From Alistipes indistinctus YIT 12060 (GTDB lineage Bacteria; Bacteroidota; Bacteroidia; Bacteroidales; Rikenellaceae), in assembly GCF_025144995.1 (NCBI RefSeq), contig NZ_CP102250.1, positions 2,232,001-2,296,000 on the forward strand: a DNA stretch of 64,000 nt, given 5' to 3'. The position numbers and the translations under genes are program-made. Below the pieces are notes generated by a model. That model saw nothing but the letters and a program-made list of their open reading frames with translations, did not search any database and was not told where the DNA came from. This document shows positions 44,401 through 54,600 of the stretch, in pieces. Position 1 is the stretch's first letter; each line of letters opens with the position of its first letter.

Positions 44401-45564
44401 TTAGCGCGTCAGTTCGGCTACGCGGGTGCGCAATGCGGCGCCCTGCAGGTTGCGGCCCGTGATGTTGCCCCGGCGGTTGATCAGGAAGTTGACCGGTGTG
44501 GCGGCGACGTTGTAGCTCATGGCGGGAAGGCCCGTGAAACCGTTGGGGTCGATCACGTTCGTCCACGGCAGTTTCTGGGCCTGTACGGCCAATATCCACG
44601 AGGCCTTGTCGCTGTCGAGCGACACCTGATAAATGTCGAAACCCTTACCGGAAAACTCTTTGTAGAGCTCTTTCATCTCGTTGTTCATGGCCGGTCCTTT
44701 CGGGTCCGTTACCGACCAGAAGGTGAGCAGGATCGCCTTGTTTTTCAATTCGGAGAGCTTATGGTCCTTGCCGAACATATCCTGCAGCGTGATTTCGGGA
44801 TGGTTCAGCCCTGCCGTTTCGGCCTGTTGGCGGCTAACCTGTTGTGCGAGCGCTGCGGCATCGTCCTGCGTCTTGACGTCCCGCAGCAGTGCGATTACAT
44901 GCGGTGAGGCCGGGTATTTGTCCGCGAGAGAGTCGGCTACCATCCGGTAGTAGACGCGGTCGTCGTTCGCATTGAAGAGCGCTTCGTCGTTGGGCAGGCG
45001 CTGGTAGAGCGCATAAACGGCGGCCATGGACGACGCGTTTTTGACGATAAAGGCGATGTGTTCGCGTTTGATTTTTACATAGCGCTGCGTGTATTCGCGC
45101 AACAGTGCCGTGCGCCGCGCGTCGTTGTCGGGCGTGGGGCGCGTTTCCGAATAGAGGTTCGCCAGCGAGTCGAGCGAGCGGACGCCATTGGAATACATCG
45201 TATTGAATTCCTTGAGCAGTTTCGAGTCATCGGAGCCCTCGACGGTGTAGTTGCGGCCGAGGTCGCACAGCGAATTGACCTTCACCTTTTCGCCCGGGGA
45301 GACGATCACCGGGATGCTGCTCTGTTTGTAGACGATGTTGTAGAAAGTGGGGGCTGCCACGGGGGTGCTCACCGTGAAGCGGTAGTTCCCCTGCTGGTTG
45401 GTAACGGTCGAATCGACGACGGTACGTCCTTTGGTCGTGAGCATCTCCAGATAGATCGTGTCTTTGCTGATTCCGGAGAAGGTTCCCGAGATATGGGCTT
45501 TGTTCTTTTGTCCGCAGGAGAAGGCCACCAGGGCCGTTGCCGACAGTAACAGCAGTTTTTTCAT
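44401..45564 (-). CDS. DUF4369/TlpA-like lipoprotein lacking the redox CXXC
   Basis: This 387-residue lipoprotein (lipobox AFS-Cys17) has an N-terminal DUF4369-like beta domain (ISGTFSGISKDTIYLE), a helical middle part, and a C-terminal thioredoxin fold from about residue 255 (ITLQDMFGKDHKLSELKNK, then LLTFWSVTDPKGPAMNNEMKEL). Where TlpA proteins have WCxxC after the FW strand, this protein has SVTDPKGP at residues 284-291. The cis-Pro side is kept in AATPVNFLINRRG. Only Cys17 and Cys100 exist, so it cannot be a dithiol oxidoreductase. It may be a scaffold or binding protein. A -7-like TATTTTTG lies just upstream (45596-45589, leftward). Confidence 0.8.
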   Translation of the reverse strand: MKKLLLLSATALVAFSCGQKNKAHISGTFSGISKDTIYLEMLTTKGRTVVDSTVTNQQGNYRFTVSTPVAAPTFYNIVYKQSSIPVIVSPGEKVKVNSLCDLGRNYTVEGSDDSKLLKEFNTMYSNGVRSLDSLANLYSETRPTPDNDARRTALLREYTQRYVKIKREHIAFIVKNASSMAAVYALYQRLPNDEALFNANDDRVYYRMVADSLADKYPASPHVIALLRDVKTQDDAAALAQQVSRQQAETAGLNHPEITLQDMFGKDHKLSELKNKAILLTFWSVTDPKGPAMNNEMKELYKEFSGKGFDIYQVSLDSDKASWILAVQAQKLPWTNVIDPNGFTGLPAMSYNVAATPVNFLINRRGNITGRNLQGAALRTRVAELTR

Positions 45565-46134
45565 TTCGGATATTTGGGTTCTACGGGTCAAAAATACAAC
45601 AATTTTTCAACAATCGGCATCCCGCGCGGCTTTTCCTTGCGGTGGAGCCATCCGGTCAACCGGGGGTGGATCGGTATGCGTTGGCTGATGCGCGGCCACC
45701 GGCGTTGATTAACCGCCCGGATGAGCCGGAGCGCGGCTTGGTGTACGCGGGCCGGGGCTTAACCGGCGCATGCAAACGGTGTATGCGGCCTCAGGGGATT
45801 GGTTCGCATCCACCGGCCGGGAGCGGCGGATCGTACGGTCTCCGGGTACGGGGAACGATCGTCGTTCGCCGTTTGCCGTTTGTCATAGGGGGGCGCCGTG
45901 GACGGGCATCCTCCTTGACAGGGTCGTTGCCGCAGGGGCCGCTTAAAACAACCCGTTCAAAACAGGGTCTCCGACGGATGGCCGGAGACCGGAATAAACC
46001 TGTTTGCGGGGGCGTGGTCCCGGAGTCCCGTTTTTCGAAAGCCCCGTATCCGGGGACCCCCTTTCGGGAAAATGCGTACGGGCGACGGCCGGACGGGTGG
46101 CGTTCGAAAACGGCAGCCGGATGATGCGCGGAGA
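45565..46134. other. Intergenic region, no credible gene
   Basis: Only chance open frames on both strands are present, with Arg/Pro/Gly-rich products. A leftward -7 element TATTTTTG (45596-45589) probably starts the TlpA-like/lpxH transcript with a very short leader. The rest (about 45620-46130) is GC-rich and featureless, except that the GH57 transcript should end here. Confidence 0.5.
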
Positions 46135-47355
46135 TCAGGCCGGAACGCTTTGTGCGCTGCGGTAGGCTTCCAGCCTCCGCTCGATCTGGATTTCGAAGTC
46201 GCTCAGCACGTTCATGTAGTTGACGAACGCCTCGTAGGGCGAGCCGTACGGGTTGAAGTAGCTGTGTACGTCGCCGTCCGAGAACCATTTGGTCGCCATG
46301 TAGTAGAAGTGATCGGAGCTCTGCATGAAGCGCCAGACGTAGTTCAGGTCGGGGCTGTCCAGTTCGTGTATTTTGTCGTACAGCGCGTACAGTTTCGAGA
46401 AAGCCTCGTTCTGCAGTTCGTTGCCGAGCCATGCGGTTACGTCGCGTTCTTCGTCGGCCCACGAAATCGGGTAGGGCGAATGCAGGATCGCGACGGGCTG
46501 GTGTGCCTCGGCCACTTCGGCCGGCGTGGCGAACTTGAGCTTGCCGTCGGCGATCACCGCACCGGGCAGGTACTTCATGAATTCGAAAATACCCGATTCG
46601 GCCCACTGGTGTTCGCCGAAGGTTTCGTAATCCATGAACAGGTTGACCGTGTCGCCGCCCATATCCGGGTCGGTGAGCCAACCGACGTATTTTTCGACGG
46701 TCAGCGGCCATTCGCTCCAACTCCGGTTCGAGAAGCGGAACGCGATGTCGTCGCTGAGTTTGAAGTTGCGCAGCAGCAGCCTGAGTTTCTGGTTCAGCGC
46801 GTTGGCGTAGATGAAATTGGGGCTTTTCCAGCCGAGGATGTGCTTGGCGCCTTCGGTGAGCATCGAACTGAACCCCATATCGGCGACCATTTCGCCGATC
46901 GTGTCCGAGTAGATCAGTTCCGTGTTGCGGAACGTGCGCGGCCGCGTGCCGAACTCCTGCATGATCGCGTCGGAGTGCATCTGAACCTGCTCGGCGAACT
47001 CGTCACGGTTGATCAGCGAGGCGAGCGAGTGCGCGTAGGTTTCGCCGAGGAACTCGACGCAGCCCGTCTTGGCCAGCGCACGGAAACTGTCGAGGACTTC
47101 GGGGGCATAGATGCGGAACTGCTCGATGGCGAGTCCCGACATCGAGAAACTGACGCGGAATTTGCCCTTGTGCGCCTTGATCTGCTCGAGCAGCAGCGTA
47201 TTCATCGGCAGGTAGCATTTGTGGGCTACCTTCTGCAGGATCGTCCGGTTGGTCAGGTCGTCCAGGTAGTTGTGGTCCTTGCCCATGTTGAAGAAGCGGT
47301 ACTTCTTCAGCCGCAGCGGTTGGTGGACCTGGAAATAGAAGCAGACGGTCTTCAT
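46135..47355 (-). CDS. Glycoside hydrolase family 57 alpha-amylase-like enzyme
   Basis: This 406-residue cytoplasmic protein opens CFYFQVHQPLRLKKY, the GH57 'HqP' start. The catalytic nucleophile Glu is in the CVEFLGETYAHS region, and the acid Asp is in VNLFMDYETFGEHQW. NTELIYSDTIGEMV is also conserved. GH57 enzymes cleave or transfer alpha-1,4/1,6 glucans. In Bacteroidales this gene is regularly last in a glycogen cluster with the GT4, debranching and phosphorylase genes, as here. It lies 174 bases after the GT4 stop. Confidence 0.9.
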   Translation of the reverse strand: MKTVCFYFQVHQPLRLKKYRFFNMGKDHNYLDDLTNRTILQKVAHKCYLPMNTLLLEQIKAHKGKFRVSFSMSGLAIEQFRIYAPEVLDSFRALAKTGCVEFLGETYAHSLASLINRDEFAEQVQMHSDAIMQEFGTRPRTFRNTELIYSDTIGEMVADMGFSSMLTEGAKHILGWKSPNFIYANALNQKLRLLLRNFKLSDDIAFRFSNRSWSEWPLTVEKYVGWLTDPDMGGDTVNLFMDYETFGEHQWAESGIFEFMKYLPGAVIADGKLKFATPAEVAEAHQPVAILHSPYPISWADEERDVTAWLGNELQNEAFSKLYALYDKIHELDSPDLNYVWRFMQSSDHFYYMATKWFSDGDVHSYFNPYGSPYEAFVNYMNVLSDFEIQIERRLEAYRSAQSVPA

Positions 47356-47529
47356 ATGCGTCGTGTTTTTGATTTCGTATCGTAGCGCCGGGCCGGTGTG
47401 GTCCGTGCCTGTTCATTTTGTATGTTCGGCGGCCTGTACCTCTAACGGCCGGGAGTTCCGGGAAAGCGGCGCGTTTTGTCCGGGCCGGTCTTTCCCTTGC
47501 TGTTAAAATGTCCGAAGCGGCGCCGGGGC

Positions 47530-48816
47530 TCAGAGTACCGATTCGTACACGTTGATAATCTCGGTGGCGGCGTCTTCCCAACGCAGGTTTGTCGCCTCGT
47601 GCCGTCCTTTTTTCGACGACATCTCGGCCAGCGCGGGATATTTGACCAGTCCGTAGATCGCATCGGCCAGCGCATCGACGTCCCAGTAGTCCACTTTGAT
47701 CGCATAGTCGAGCACTTCGGCGACGCCCGACTGCTTGGAGATGATCACCGGGACGTTCGACTTCATCGCCTCGAGCGGCGAGATGCCGAACGGTTCCGAA
47801 ACCGAAGGCATCACGTATACGTCGCTCAGCGCGAACATCCGCTGCACCTCGTCCCCTTTGAGGAATCCGGTGAAGTGGAAGCGGTCGGCGATGCCGAGTT
47901 TCGCCACGCGGCGGATGACGTGGTTGAGCATGTCGCCGCTGCCGGCCATCACGAAGCGGACGTTCTTGAGCCGTTTGAGCACCTTGGCGGCGGCCTCGAC
48001 GAAGTAGTCGGGCCCTTTCTGGTAGGTGATCCGTCCGAGGAAGGTCACGATCTTGTCGTCCACGCCCCGTTCTTCGGCTTCGAGTTCCTGCGAGGCGAAA
48101 CGCACCGCGTTGTGCACGGCCACTACCCGGTCGGGGGCGATGCCGTACTTGTTGATCACGATGTTGCGCGTGAGGTTGCTCACCGCGATTACGCGGTCGG
48201 CAGCCGCCATGCCTGCGCGCTCGATGTTGTAGACCTGCTGGTTGACATTTTCACCGCTGCGGTCGAACTCCGTCGCATGCATGTGCACCACCAGCGGTTT
48301 GCCCGAAACGCGCTTGGCCGCGATGCCGGCATAGTAAGTGAGCCAGTCGTGCGCATGGATGACGTCGAATTGTCCGGCGAGGTCTTTGGCCAGTTGGGCC
48401 GCCACCATCGCGTAGCGTGCGATCTCTTCCATCAGGTTCGCCCCGTAAGTGCCGGAGAAGCTGTAACGCTCCTTCCACAGGTCGCCCCCTACGGGAACCG
48501 TACCTCCGTTACGTACCTGCTCGGAGTAGTCGGCGAACTCTTCCGGCGAGATATAGGGCACCATGTTCGAGTTGATGTGGATGAAGGTCATCTTTTCCCA
48601 GATGTCTTTCTGCTTCGGGTCGCCGTAGAGCGTTTCCACGTCGGAAGCGTTGACCACGCGCACGAACTGCTGGTCTTCGTCGCCGTATGCTTTCGGCATC
48701 ACGAAGATCACCTTTACGCCGTGCTGGGCCAGTCCGCGCGTCATGCCGTAGCAGGCGGTGCCCAGTCCTCCGGCGATATGCGGGGGGAATTCCCATCCGA
48801 ACATCAGTACTCTCAT
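47530..48816 (-). CDS. Glycosyltransferase family 4 (glycogen synthase-like)
   Basis: This 428-residue GT-B enzyme opens RVLMFGWEFPPHIAGGLGTA, the ADP/UDP-glucose synthase glycine loop. It has DVIHAHDWLTYYAGI, a C-domain FLGRITYQKGPDYFVEA with the sugar-nucleotide-binding Arg/Lys, and an E-x7-E pair in PSVSEPFGISPLEAM. Probable activity is elongation of alpha-glucan within the glycogen cluster. The donor nucleotide is not determinable. The start at MRVLMFGWEF is preferred; the longer frame adds 28 residues. Confidence 0.87.
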   Translation of the reverse strand: MRVLMFGWEFPPHIAGGLGTACYGMTRGLAQHGVKVIFVMPKAYGDEDQQFVRVVNASDVETLYGDPKQKDIWEKMTFIHINSNMVPYISPEEFADYSEQVRNGGTVPVGGDLWKERYSFSGTYGANLMEEIARYAMVAAQLAKDLAGQFDVIHAHDWLTYYAGIAAKRVSGKPLVVHMHATEFDRSGENVNQQVYNIERAGMAAADRVIAVSNLTRNIVINKYGIAPDRVVAVHNAVRFASQELEAEERGVDDKIVTFLGRITYQKGPDYFVEAAAKVLKRLKNVRFVMAGSGDMLNHVIRRVAKLGIADRFHFTGFLKGDEVQRMFALSDVYVMPSVSEPFGISPLEAMKSNVPVIISKQSGVAEVLDYAIKVDYWDVDALADAIYGLVKYPALAEMSSKKGRHEATNLRWEDAATEIINVYESVL

Positions 48817-48936
48817 CTGTTTCGTTTTTATCGTGATTACTGTTCTGTTAATTATTGTTTTAGCGGTTGCGTTTGCCGTTCGGTCTGTCTGGCGGAGCAA
48901 AACAGACGATCGGGCTTCGTTTACTTCCGGCTGGGG

Positions 48937-50892
48937 TTACAGGTTGTCCCAATAGCTGCTTTTGCAGCCGCCGTACTCCTCGATCATCTCGTTGATGCGC
49001 AGGATCGCCCCGACGCTCCATGCCTGCGAGATGGTGCCGCGTGCGTTGTAAGGCGGATCGCCGTCGTAAATCTCCGAGATCGACGCCAGTCCGTTGTCGC
49101 TGATGTCCTCTTCGAAGTTCTTGACGATCTCGACCGCCTCGTTGCAGAACTCTTTCCCCTTGATGTCGAAGCAAGCCTTCACGTAGTGTTCGAGCAGCCA
49201 CGGCCACACGGTTCCCTGGTGGTAAGCCCGGTCGCGGGTGGGCTGGTCGCCTTCGCACCGTCCTTCGTAGAGCGGGTTGCGCGGCGAGAGCGTCCTGAGC
49301 CCCTTGGGGGTCAGCAGGTGGCGCCGTACGACCGAGATTACGCTCAGTTTCCGGTCGTCGCTCAGCATGCCGTAAGGAAGCGAGCAGGCGATGATCTGGT
49401 TCGGGCGGATGAAGGTGTTCTGCCCGCGCTCGTCCACATAGTCGGCGAGATACTCCTCTTGCGGATACCAGAACAGTTCGTTGAATGCCTCTTTGATCCG
49501 GTCGGGAGCCTCCTTCCATTCGTGGACGAAGGCATTGTCGCGGTGTTTGCGCGCCAATTCTAGCGTGTAGCAAATGGCGTTGTACCACAGCGCGTTGATT
49601 TCGACCTGGTAACCGTCGCGCCCCGTCACGGGTTTGCCGTCCACCACCGCGTCCATCCAGGTCATCGCCAGGTGCGGGTTCGACGCCCAGATCAGCATGT
49701 TGTCGTGTACGCGGATGTGGTCGCCGATGCCGCGGCGGAAAGCTGCGAGCACGTCTTTCATCGCGTGGCCGTAGCTTTTCCATATCTCGTCGGCGCCGAC
49801 GTGTTTCTCAAGCGCCTGCAGCGTCCAGAAGAACCAGAGCGGAGCATCGACCGAATTGTAGGCGCTGCCCATGTTCGGGAATAGCCCGTCGTGCATCTCG
49901 CGCACCATCGTGTCGATCACCTCGCGGCAGGATTCAAGTCCGCCCTGTGTGAGCGTTACGCCCGGCAGCGCGATGAACGTGTCGCGTCCCCAGCGTCCGA
50001 ACCACGGGTAGCCGGCCACCAGTTCGGTGCGGTTGCCGTGCCGGACGATGAATTGCCGCCCCGAATGGCGCAGGCAGGAGAGGAAGTCGATCTTGTTCGA
50101 CCGCCGCGATAATTCTTCTGCAAAAACCGTGTCGAAATTTGCCGGGTCGGCCTCTTCGGTGGAGCAGGAAAAGATAACGCTTTGGCCTTTGGCGATATTC
50201 ATCTCGAAATATCCGGTCGTCAGCAGGTCTTCGTGCGCGGGGTAGCCGCGGCGCGCCTCCTCGGCGTACTCGAAGTTATAGAACCAGTCGGGTGCGGCGA
50301 CGAACTCGGAAGCCGTACCGGTCTGCAGGTAGAGCCACGGAAAGCCTTCGTAGAGGCGGTTGCGCACGCCCCCCGGGACGGGGTAACTGTGCGTGTCGGC
50401 CGCCATGTTCGCGTGGGTGAGCGTATGGCTGCAACGGAATGCGAGGAACGGCCTGAGCCGGAGCCAGGTTTCCGAGCGCGCCTCGAGCAGCGTGTAACGG
50501 ATCAGCAGTTGCGTGCGGCTGTGGATCCAAAGCAGCTCCTTTTTCAGCGTGACGCCGCCTACGCGGTAGGTGATCGTGGGGGTCGGCGTGTAGTCGAAGT
50601 CGATGATGTATTTGTGACCGCGCGGCTCATAAACGCCCGGGAAACGGTGAATCGCGAGGTTGAAGCTCTGGTCGTGCTGGACAATCGTTTCGTCGACCGA
50701 CGAAAGGAGCACGTAATTTTCCTCCTCCTCGTCGTTGCGCGGGCAGACTACCAGTCCATGGTACTTGCGCGTGTTGCAGCATACCATCGTGGTGCTCATG
50801 TACCCTCCGGCGCGGTTGGTGCTCAGCATTTCGCGCCGCAGCGAGTATTCGAGGTTGCCCAGTTCGTTTTTGTCAAAATGTAAAACGCTCAT
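48937..50892 (-). CDS. Glycogen debranching enzyme (amylo-alpha-1,6-glucosidase, GH133)
   Basis: This 651-residue protein has an N-terminal glycogen-debranching beta domain (NRAGGYMSTTMVCCNTRKYHGLVV) and a C-terminal (alpha/alpha)6 barrel. The barrel has AGYPWFGRWGRDTFIALPG (catalytic Asp), YNSVDAPLWFFW, RPNQIIACSLPYG and AYHQGTVWPWLLEHYV. It removes alpha-1,6 branches. It lies 120 bases upstream of the GT4 gene in the same orientation. The fused synthase/phosphorylase gene is 730 bases further upstream. Confidence 0.92.
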   Translation of the reverse strand: MSVLHFDKNELGNLEYSLRREMLSTNRAGGYMSTTMVCCNTRKYHGLVVCPRNDEEEENYVLLSSVDETIVQHDQSFNLAIHRFPGVYEPRGHKYIIDFDYTPTPTITYRVGGVTLKKELLWIHSRTQLLIRYTLLEARSETWLRLRPFLAFRCSHTLTHANMAADTHSYPVPGGVRNRLYEGFPWLYLQTGTASEFVAAPDWFYNFEYAEEARRGYPAHEDLLTTGYFEMNIAKGQSVIFSCSTEEADPANFDTVFAEELSRRSNKIDFLSCLRHSGRQFIVRHGNRTELVAGYPWFGRWGRDTFIALPGVTLTQGGLESCREVIDTMVREMHDGLFPNMGSAYNSVDAPLWFFWTLQALEKHVGADEIWKSYGHAMKDVLAAFRRGIGDHIRVHDNMLIWASNPHLAMTWMDAVVDGKPVTGRDGYQVEINALWYNAICYTLELARKHRDNAFVHEWKEAPDRIKEAFNELFWYPQEEYLADYVDERGQNTFIRPNQIIACSLPYGMLSDDRKLSVISVVRRHLLTPKGLRTLSPRNPLYEGRCEGDQPTRDRAYHQGTVWPWLLEHYVKACFDIKGKEFCNEAVEIVKNFEEDISDNGLASISEIYDGDPPYNARGTISQAWSVGAILRINEMIEEYGGCKSSYWDNL

Positions 50893-51622
50893 ACGGGTTT
50901 GTTTTTCTTTACTTGTAAATATATAAAAAAATAATTAAAAAAGGAACCGTCTTCGGCAAAATATAGCGATAAGGTAACAGCGGAATGAAACCGTCCTGTA
51001 AATGCCTGTGGGGCGGTTCGGGGCGATAATGTCCTGTTGTTTGCGTGCCTTATTTGTGTCCCGGTGCCGTGGATCGCTTGCTGAGAAACCGGTTTGCCGG
51101 CTACGGCATTCGGTTTGCTGGTCGGCGCAACTTCTTTCGCTCGGACACGCTTCGTTAGACAGGCTCCTTGCGGACGCTTACCTTCTGCAACGGGCGGCCA
51201 GAGCTCGTCTCTGACGCCGCGCTCGTCCGCAATACCGGTTGTTTTTTAGTCGATATGTCTTCTTGTGGGGCGGATGCCTTCCGGAATGATAGTACGGGGC
51301 GGGTATCGCGCGGTGCGCGGTGCCGGCATTACGTGGAACCGGCGTATGTGGACCTGCATAACGAAAGGCAGCATGCGGGCGCCGGGACGGGCGTTGCTGC
51401 TGTTTGTGCAAAACGGAAGCCCGGGCCACTGAAGATCCCGGGCTTCCACGGTTCATACAGATGAGGTCACTTTTAATTACATGGGAAGCGATCTGCTTAT
51501 CCGGTAGTGTTTTTGGCGTATGCCTCTTTCCAATCTCGGCATTCCGCCGGTTTGTGTGCGTCGTTTGGCTCCCGTTTGCCTTCAGGGGCGTTCGGGGCCG
51601 TTTTGGACGCGCGCCCGGAGGG
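50893..51622. other. Large intergenic region inside the glycogen cluster
   Basis: No credible gene. An AT-rich stretch directly upstream of the debranching gene (about 50915-50970) should hold its promoter, though no exact TAnnTTTG was found. A perfect hairpin lies near 51415. Between about 51000 and 51400 I see only scattered short inverted repeats and chance frames. Confidence 0.55.
51415..51447 (-). terminator. Hairpin downstream of the synthase/phosphorylase gene
   Basis: An 11-base perfect inverted repeat (GGAAGCCCGGG / CCCGGGCTTCC) has an 11-base loop and is followed leftward by GTTTTGC. The weak T tract makes it an imperfect terminator or an RNA-stabilising stem. It lies about 175 bases past the fusion-gene stop. 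Confidence 0.6.
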
Positions 51623-54600
51623 TTATGCCCATTTCACCAGCGCGAAGTCCATGCGGTGCGGCAGTTTCGCGTTCTTCGGGAAGACCCGGATCGCGATGTC
51701 GAACGACCCGGTCGTGTCGGGCGTCGAAGCGATGCGGTAGAAGGCCAGCGAGCCCTCCTGACGTTCGAGCTTCAGTTCGCGCTTGGCGACCACCTTGACG
51801 TTGTTGCCGTCGTCGATCTGGTCGGCCATGATCATTTCCACGCCGATGTCGTCCGCTTTCAGCCCGTCGATGTCGACCACCACCTCGACGTTGTAGGAGT
51901 GCCCGATGAGGATCGCCTCTTTGCCCATGTCGATGCGCTGTGCGCTGACGATGCGCACCTTGTCCCACGCGTTGCTCACCTTGCGTTTCCAGGCCGCGAT
52001 TTCGCGCGCCATGCGGAAGTCGTCGGCACGCATGTGCGTGTTGCGTTCGTAAAGTTTGCCGTAGAAACGTTCCTGGTAGTCGGTGAGCATGCGGTTCGTG
52101 GTGAAGTTCGGCGCGATATCGGCGAGGCAGACCTTGATCGCCTCGACCCACTCGTGCGGAACGTTGTCCGTGCCGCGGTTGTAATATTTCGGTACGATAT
52201 CGTTTTCGATGGTCGTGTAGATCAGTTCGGCGTCCAGTTCGTTCTGGAAGTTCTGGTCTTCGAACGTGCGCTCCATCGGCAGCTTCCAGCCGCCGCCCTC
52301 GTGGTAGCCTTCGACCCACCAGCCGTCGAGCACGCTGAAGTGCATCGTGCCGTTCATCACGGCCTTCTCGCCGCTGGTTCCCGAAGCTTCGAGCGGGCGC
52401 GTGGGGGTGTTGAGCCAGATGTCGACGCCCTGCACCATGCGGCGTGCGAGCTCCATGTCGTAATTCTGCAGGAAGATCACCTTGCCCGCGAAACGCGGCA
52501 TGGCCGCCACTTCGACGATGCGTTTGATCAGGTCCTGTCCCGGTTTGTCGTTCGGGTGCGCCTTACCGGCGAAGAGGAACTGCACGGGGCGCTCCGGGTT
52601 GTTGACGATCGCGTCGAGGCGGTCGAGGTTCGTGAAGAGCAGGTGTGCCCGCTTGTAGGTCGCGAAGCGGCGGGCGAAGCCGATGGTCAGCACGTCGGGC
52701 TTGAGCGACTCGTGGATGCGGATCAGTTGCACGGGGGAGTCGAAACGGAAATGGGCCGGGTCGCTCACGCGTTTCTTGACGTGTGCGATCAGCTTGTTTT
52801 TCAGTACGAGGCGTTCGGCCCACAGTTCGCTGTCCGGAATTTCATGCACCTTCTGCCAAGCCGGGATCGAGTAGTCCGGCAGGGAGAACCCTTCCGGGAA
52901 ATATTTGGCGTAAAGCCGTTGCAGGTTGGCCGCGCACCAGGTGAAGAAGTGCACGCCGTTGGTCACGTAGCCGATGTGCAGCTCGTCCTTGAAATATCCG
53001 GGCCACATGCCGCCGAGGATGTCCTTGCTCACTTCGCCGTGCAGCCAGCTCACGCCGTTGACCTCCTGCGAGAGGTTGCAGGCCAGGAAGCTCATCGAGA
53101 ACTTTTCGTTCGGATCGTTCGGATTCGTCTTGCCCAGGTTGATGAACTGCTCCCAGGTGATGCCGAGCCGGTCGGGGTAGTGGCCCATGTACTGGCGGAT
53201 CATCGATTCGGGGAATGCGTCGTGCCCCGCCGGGACGGGCGTGTGCGTCGTGAAGAGCGCCGAGGAGCGCACCACTTCGAGCGCTTCGCTGAACGAAAGC
53301 TTGCGTTTCTCGATCAGGTCGTGGATGCGTTCGATGCCGATAAAGGCTGCATGGCCCTCGTTGCAATGGTAGACGTTCTGGTGCGCGCCGATCGCGTGCA
53401 TCAGCCGGATGCCGCCGATGCCGAGCAGCATCTCCTGTTTGAGGCGGTTTTCCCAGTCCCCTCCGTAGAGGTGGTAGGTGATCGAGCGGTCCTCTTCGCG
53501 GTTCAGGTCGTGGTCGGTGTCGAGCAGGTAGAGCTCGGTGCGTCCCACGTCGCAGCGCCAGATGCGCCCGGTGACGATACGGCCCGGCAGGCCGAGCTGG
53601 ACCGAAAGCCAGTTGCCGTGCTGGTCGCGGACGGGCGAGATCGGTAGTTTTGCGAAGTTCTGCGGCTCATAGCCCGCCTCTTGGTCGCCTGCGGCCGAGA
53701 GGCGCTGCGTGAAGTAGCCGTACCGGTAAAGCAGCCCCACGGCGATCATCGGTACGTTTTTGTCGCTGGCCTCCTTGAGGTAGTCGCCCGCGAGGATGCC
53801 GAGGCCGCCGGAATAGATTTTCAGCGAGCTGTGGATGCCGTATTCCATGCTGAAATAGCCGATCTTCGGCCCTTTCGCATCTTTTTTCTGGGCCATGTAG
53901 GTTTTGAACTTCTCGTAGGTGGCGTCCATCTTCGAAAGGAAAACCTCGTCTTTCTCGAGCTCCAGCAGGCGCGAATAGTGCAGCTTGTCGAGGAAGTCGA
54001 TCGGGTTCTTTTCGCAGGCTACCCACAGGTCGTAATTGATGTACTCCCACACTTCGTAGGCCTCGGAGTTCCACGACCACCAGAGGTTTTTCGACAGCTC
54101 TTCGAGCGGGTGCAGCCGTTTGGGCAGCGTCCGTTCGACCATCAGCCGAGTCCAGGTCGGGCGGTTGCTGACGAGTTGCTGGCGGACGAAGTTGATCTGT
54201 TCGTTCTGGTCGCCTCCGCCCTCGTATTTGAATCCGGAACTACGCTCGGTCATCCTGGCGAGCGCGACGTCGTAGGCGTGCGCGTAATAGGCGTACAGGT
54301 TCTCCCAGAGCGCGATTTCGGAGGTTTTGAGCGCCGATTCCTGGTACGAGGCGTACTCTTTTGCGCTCATGTTGCAGAACTTCTCGATCGATGAGGCGAT
54401 TTCGGTGACTACCTCCGAGTCGTTGGCGTCGTTGCGGTCTATCACCTCGACGCCTTTGTGTTCCTTGCAGTGCTCAGCCACCCAGAGGCCGAATCCCGCC
54501 AGCGAGGTGGTGATCGTCGGTACGCTGAACGCGACGCTTTCGAGGGGGGTGTAGCCCCACGGTTCGTAGTAGGAAGGGAATACGGTGACGTCCATGCCGC

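Noticed and set aside
47476-49563. 695-codon open frame opposite the GT4 and debranching genes
   Set aside because: It spans two well-supported genes plus their gap, and the His/Val/Arg-rich product lacks domains.
51404-53647. 747-codon open frame opposite the phosphorylase domain
   Set aside because: It is a mirror frame of the GT35 domain, with no motifs.
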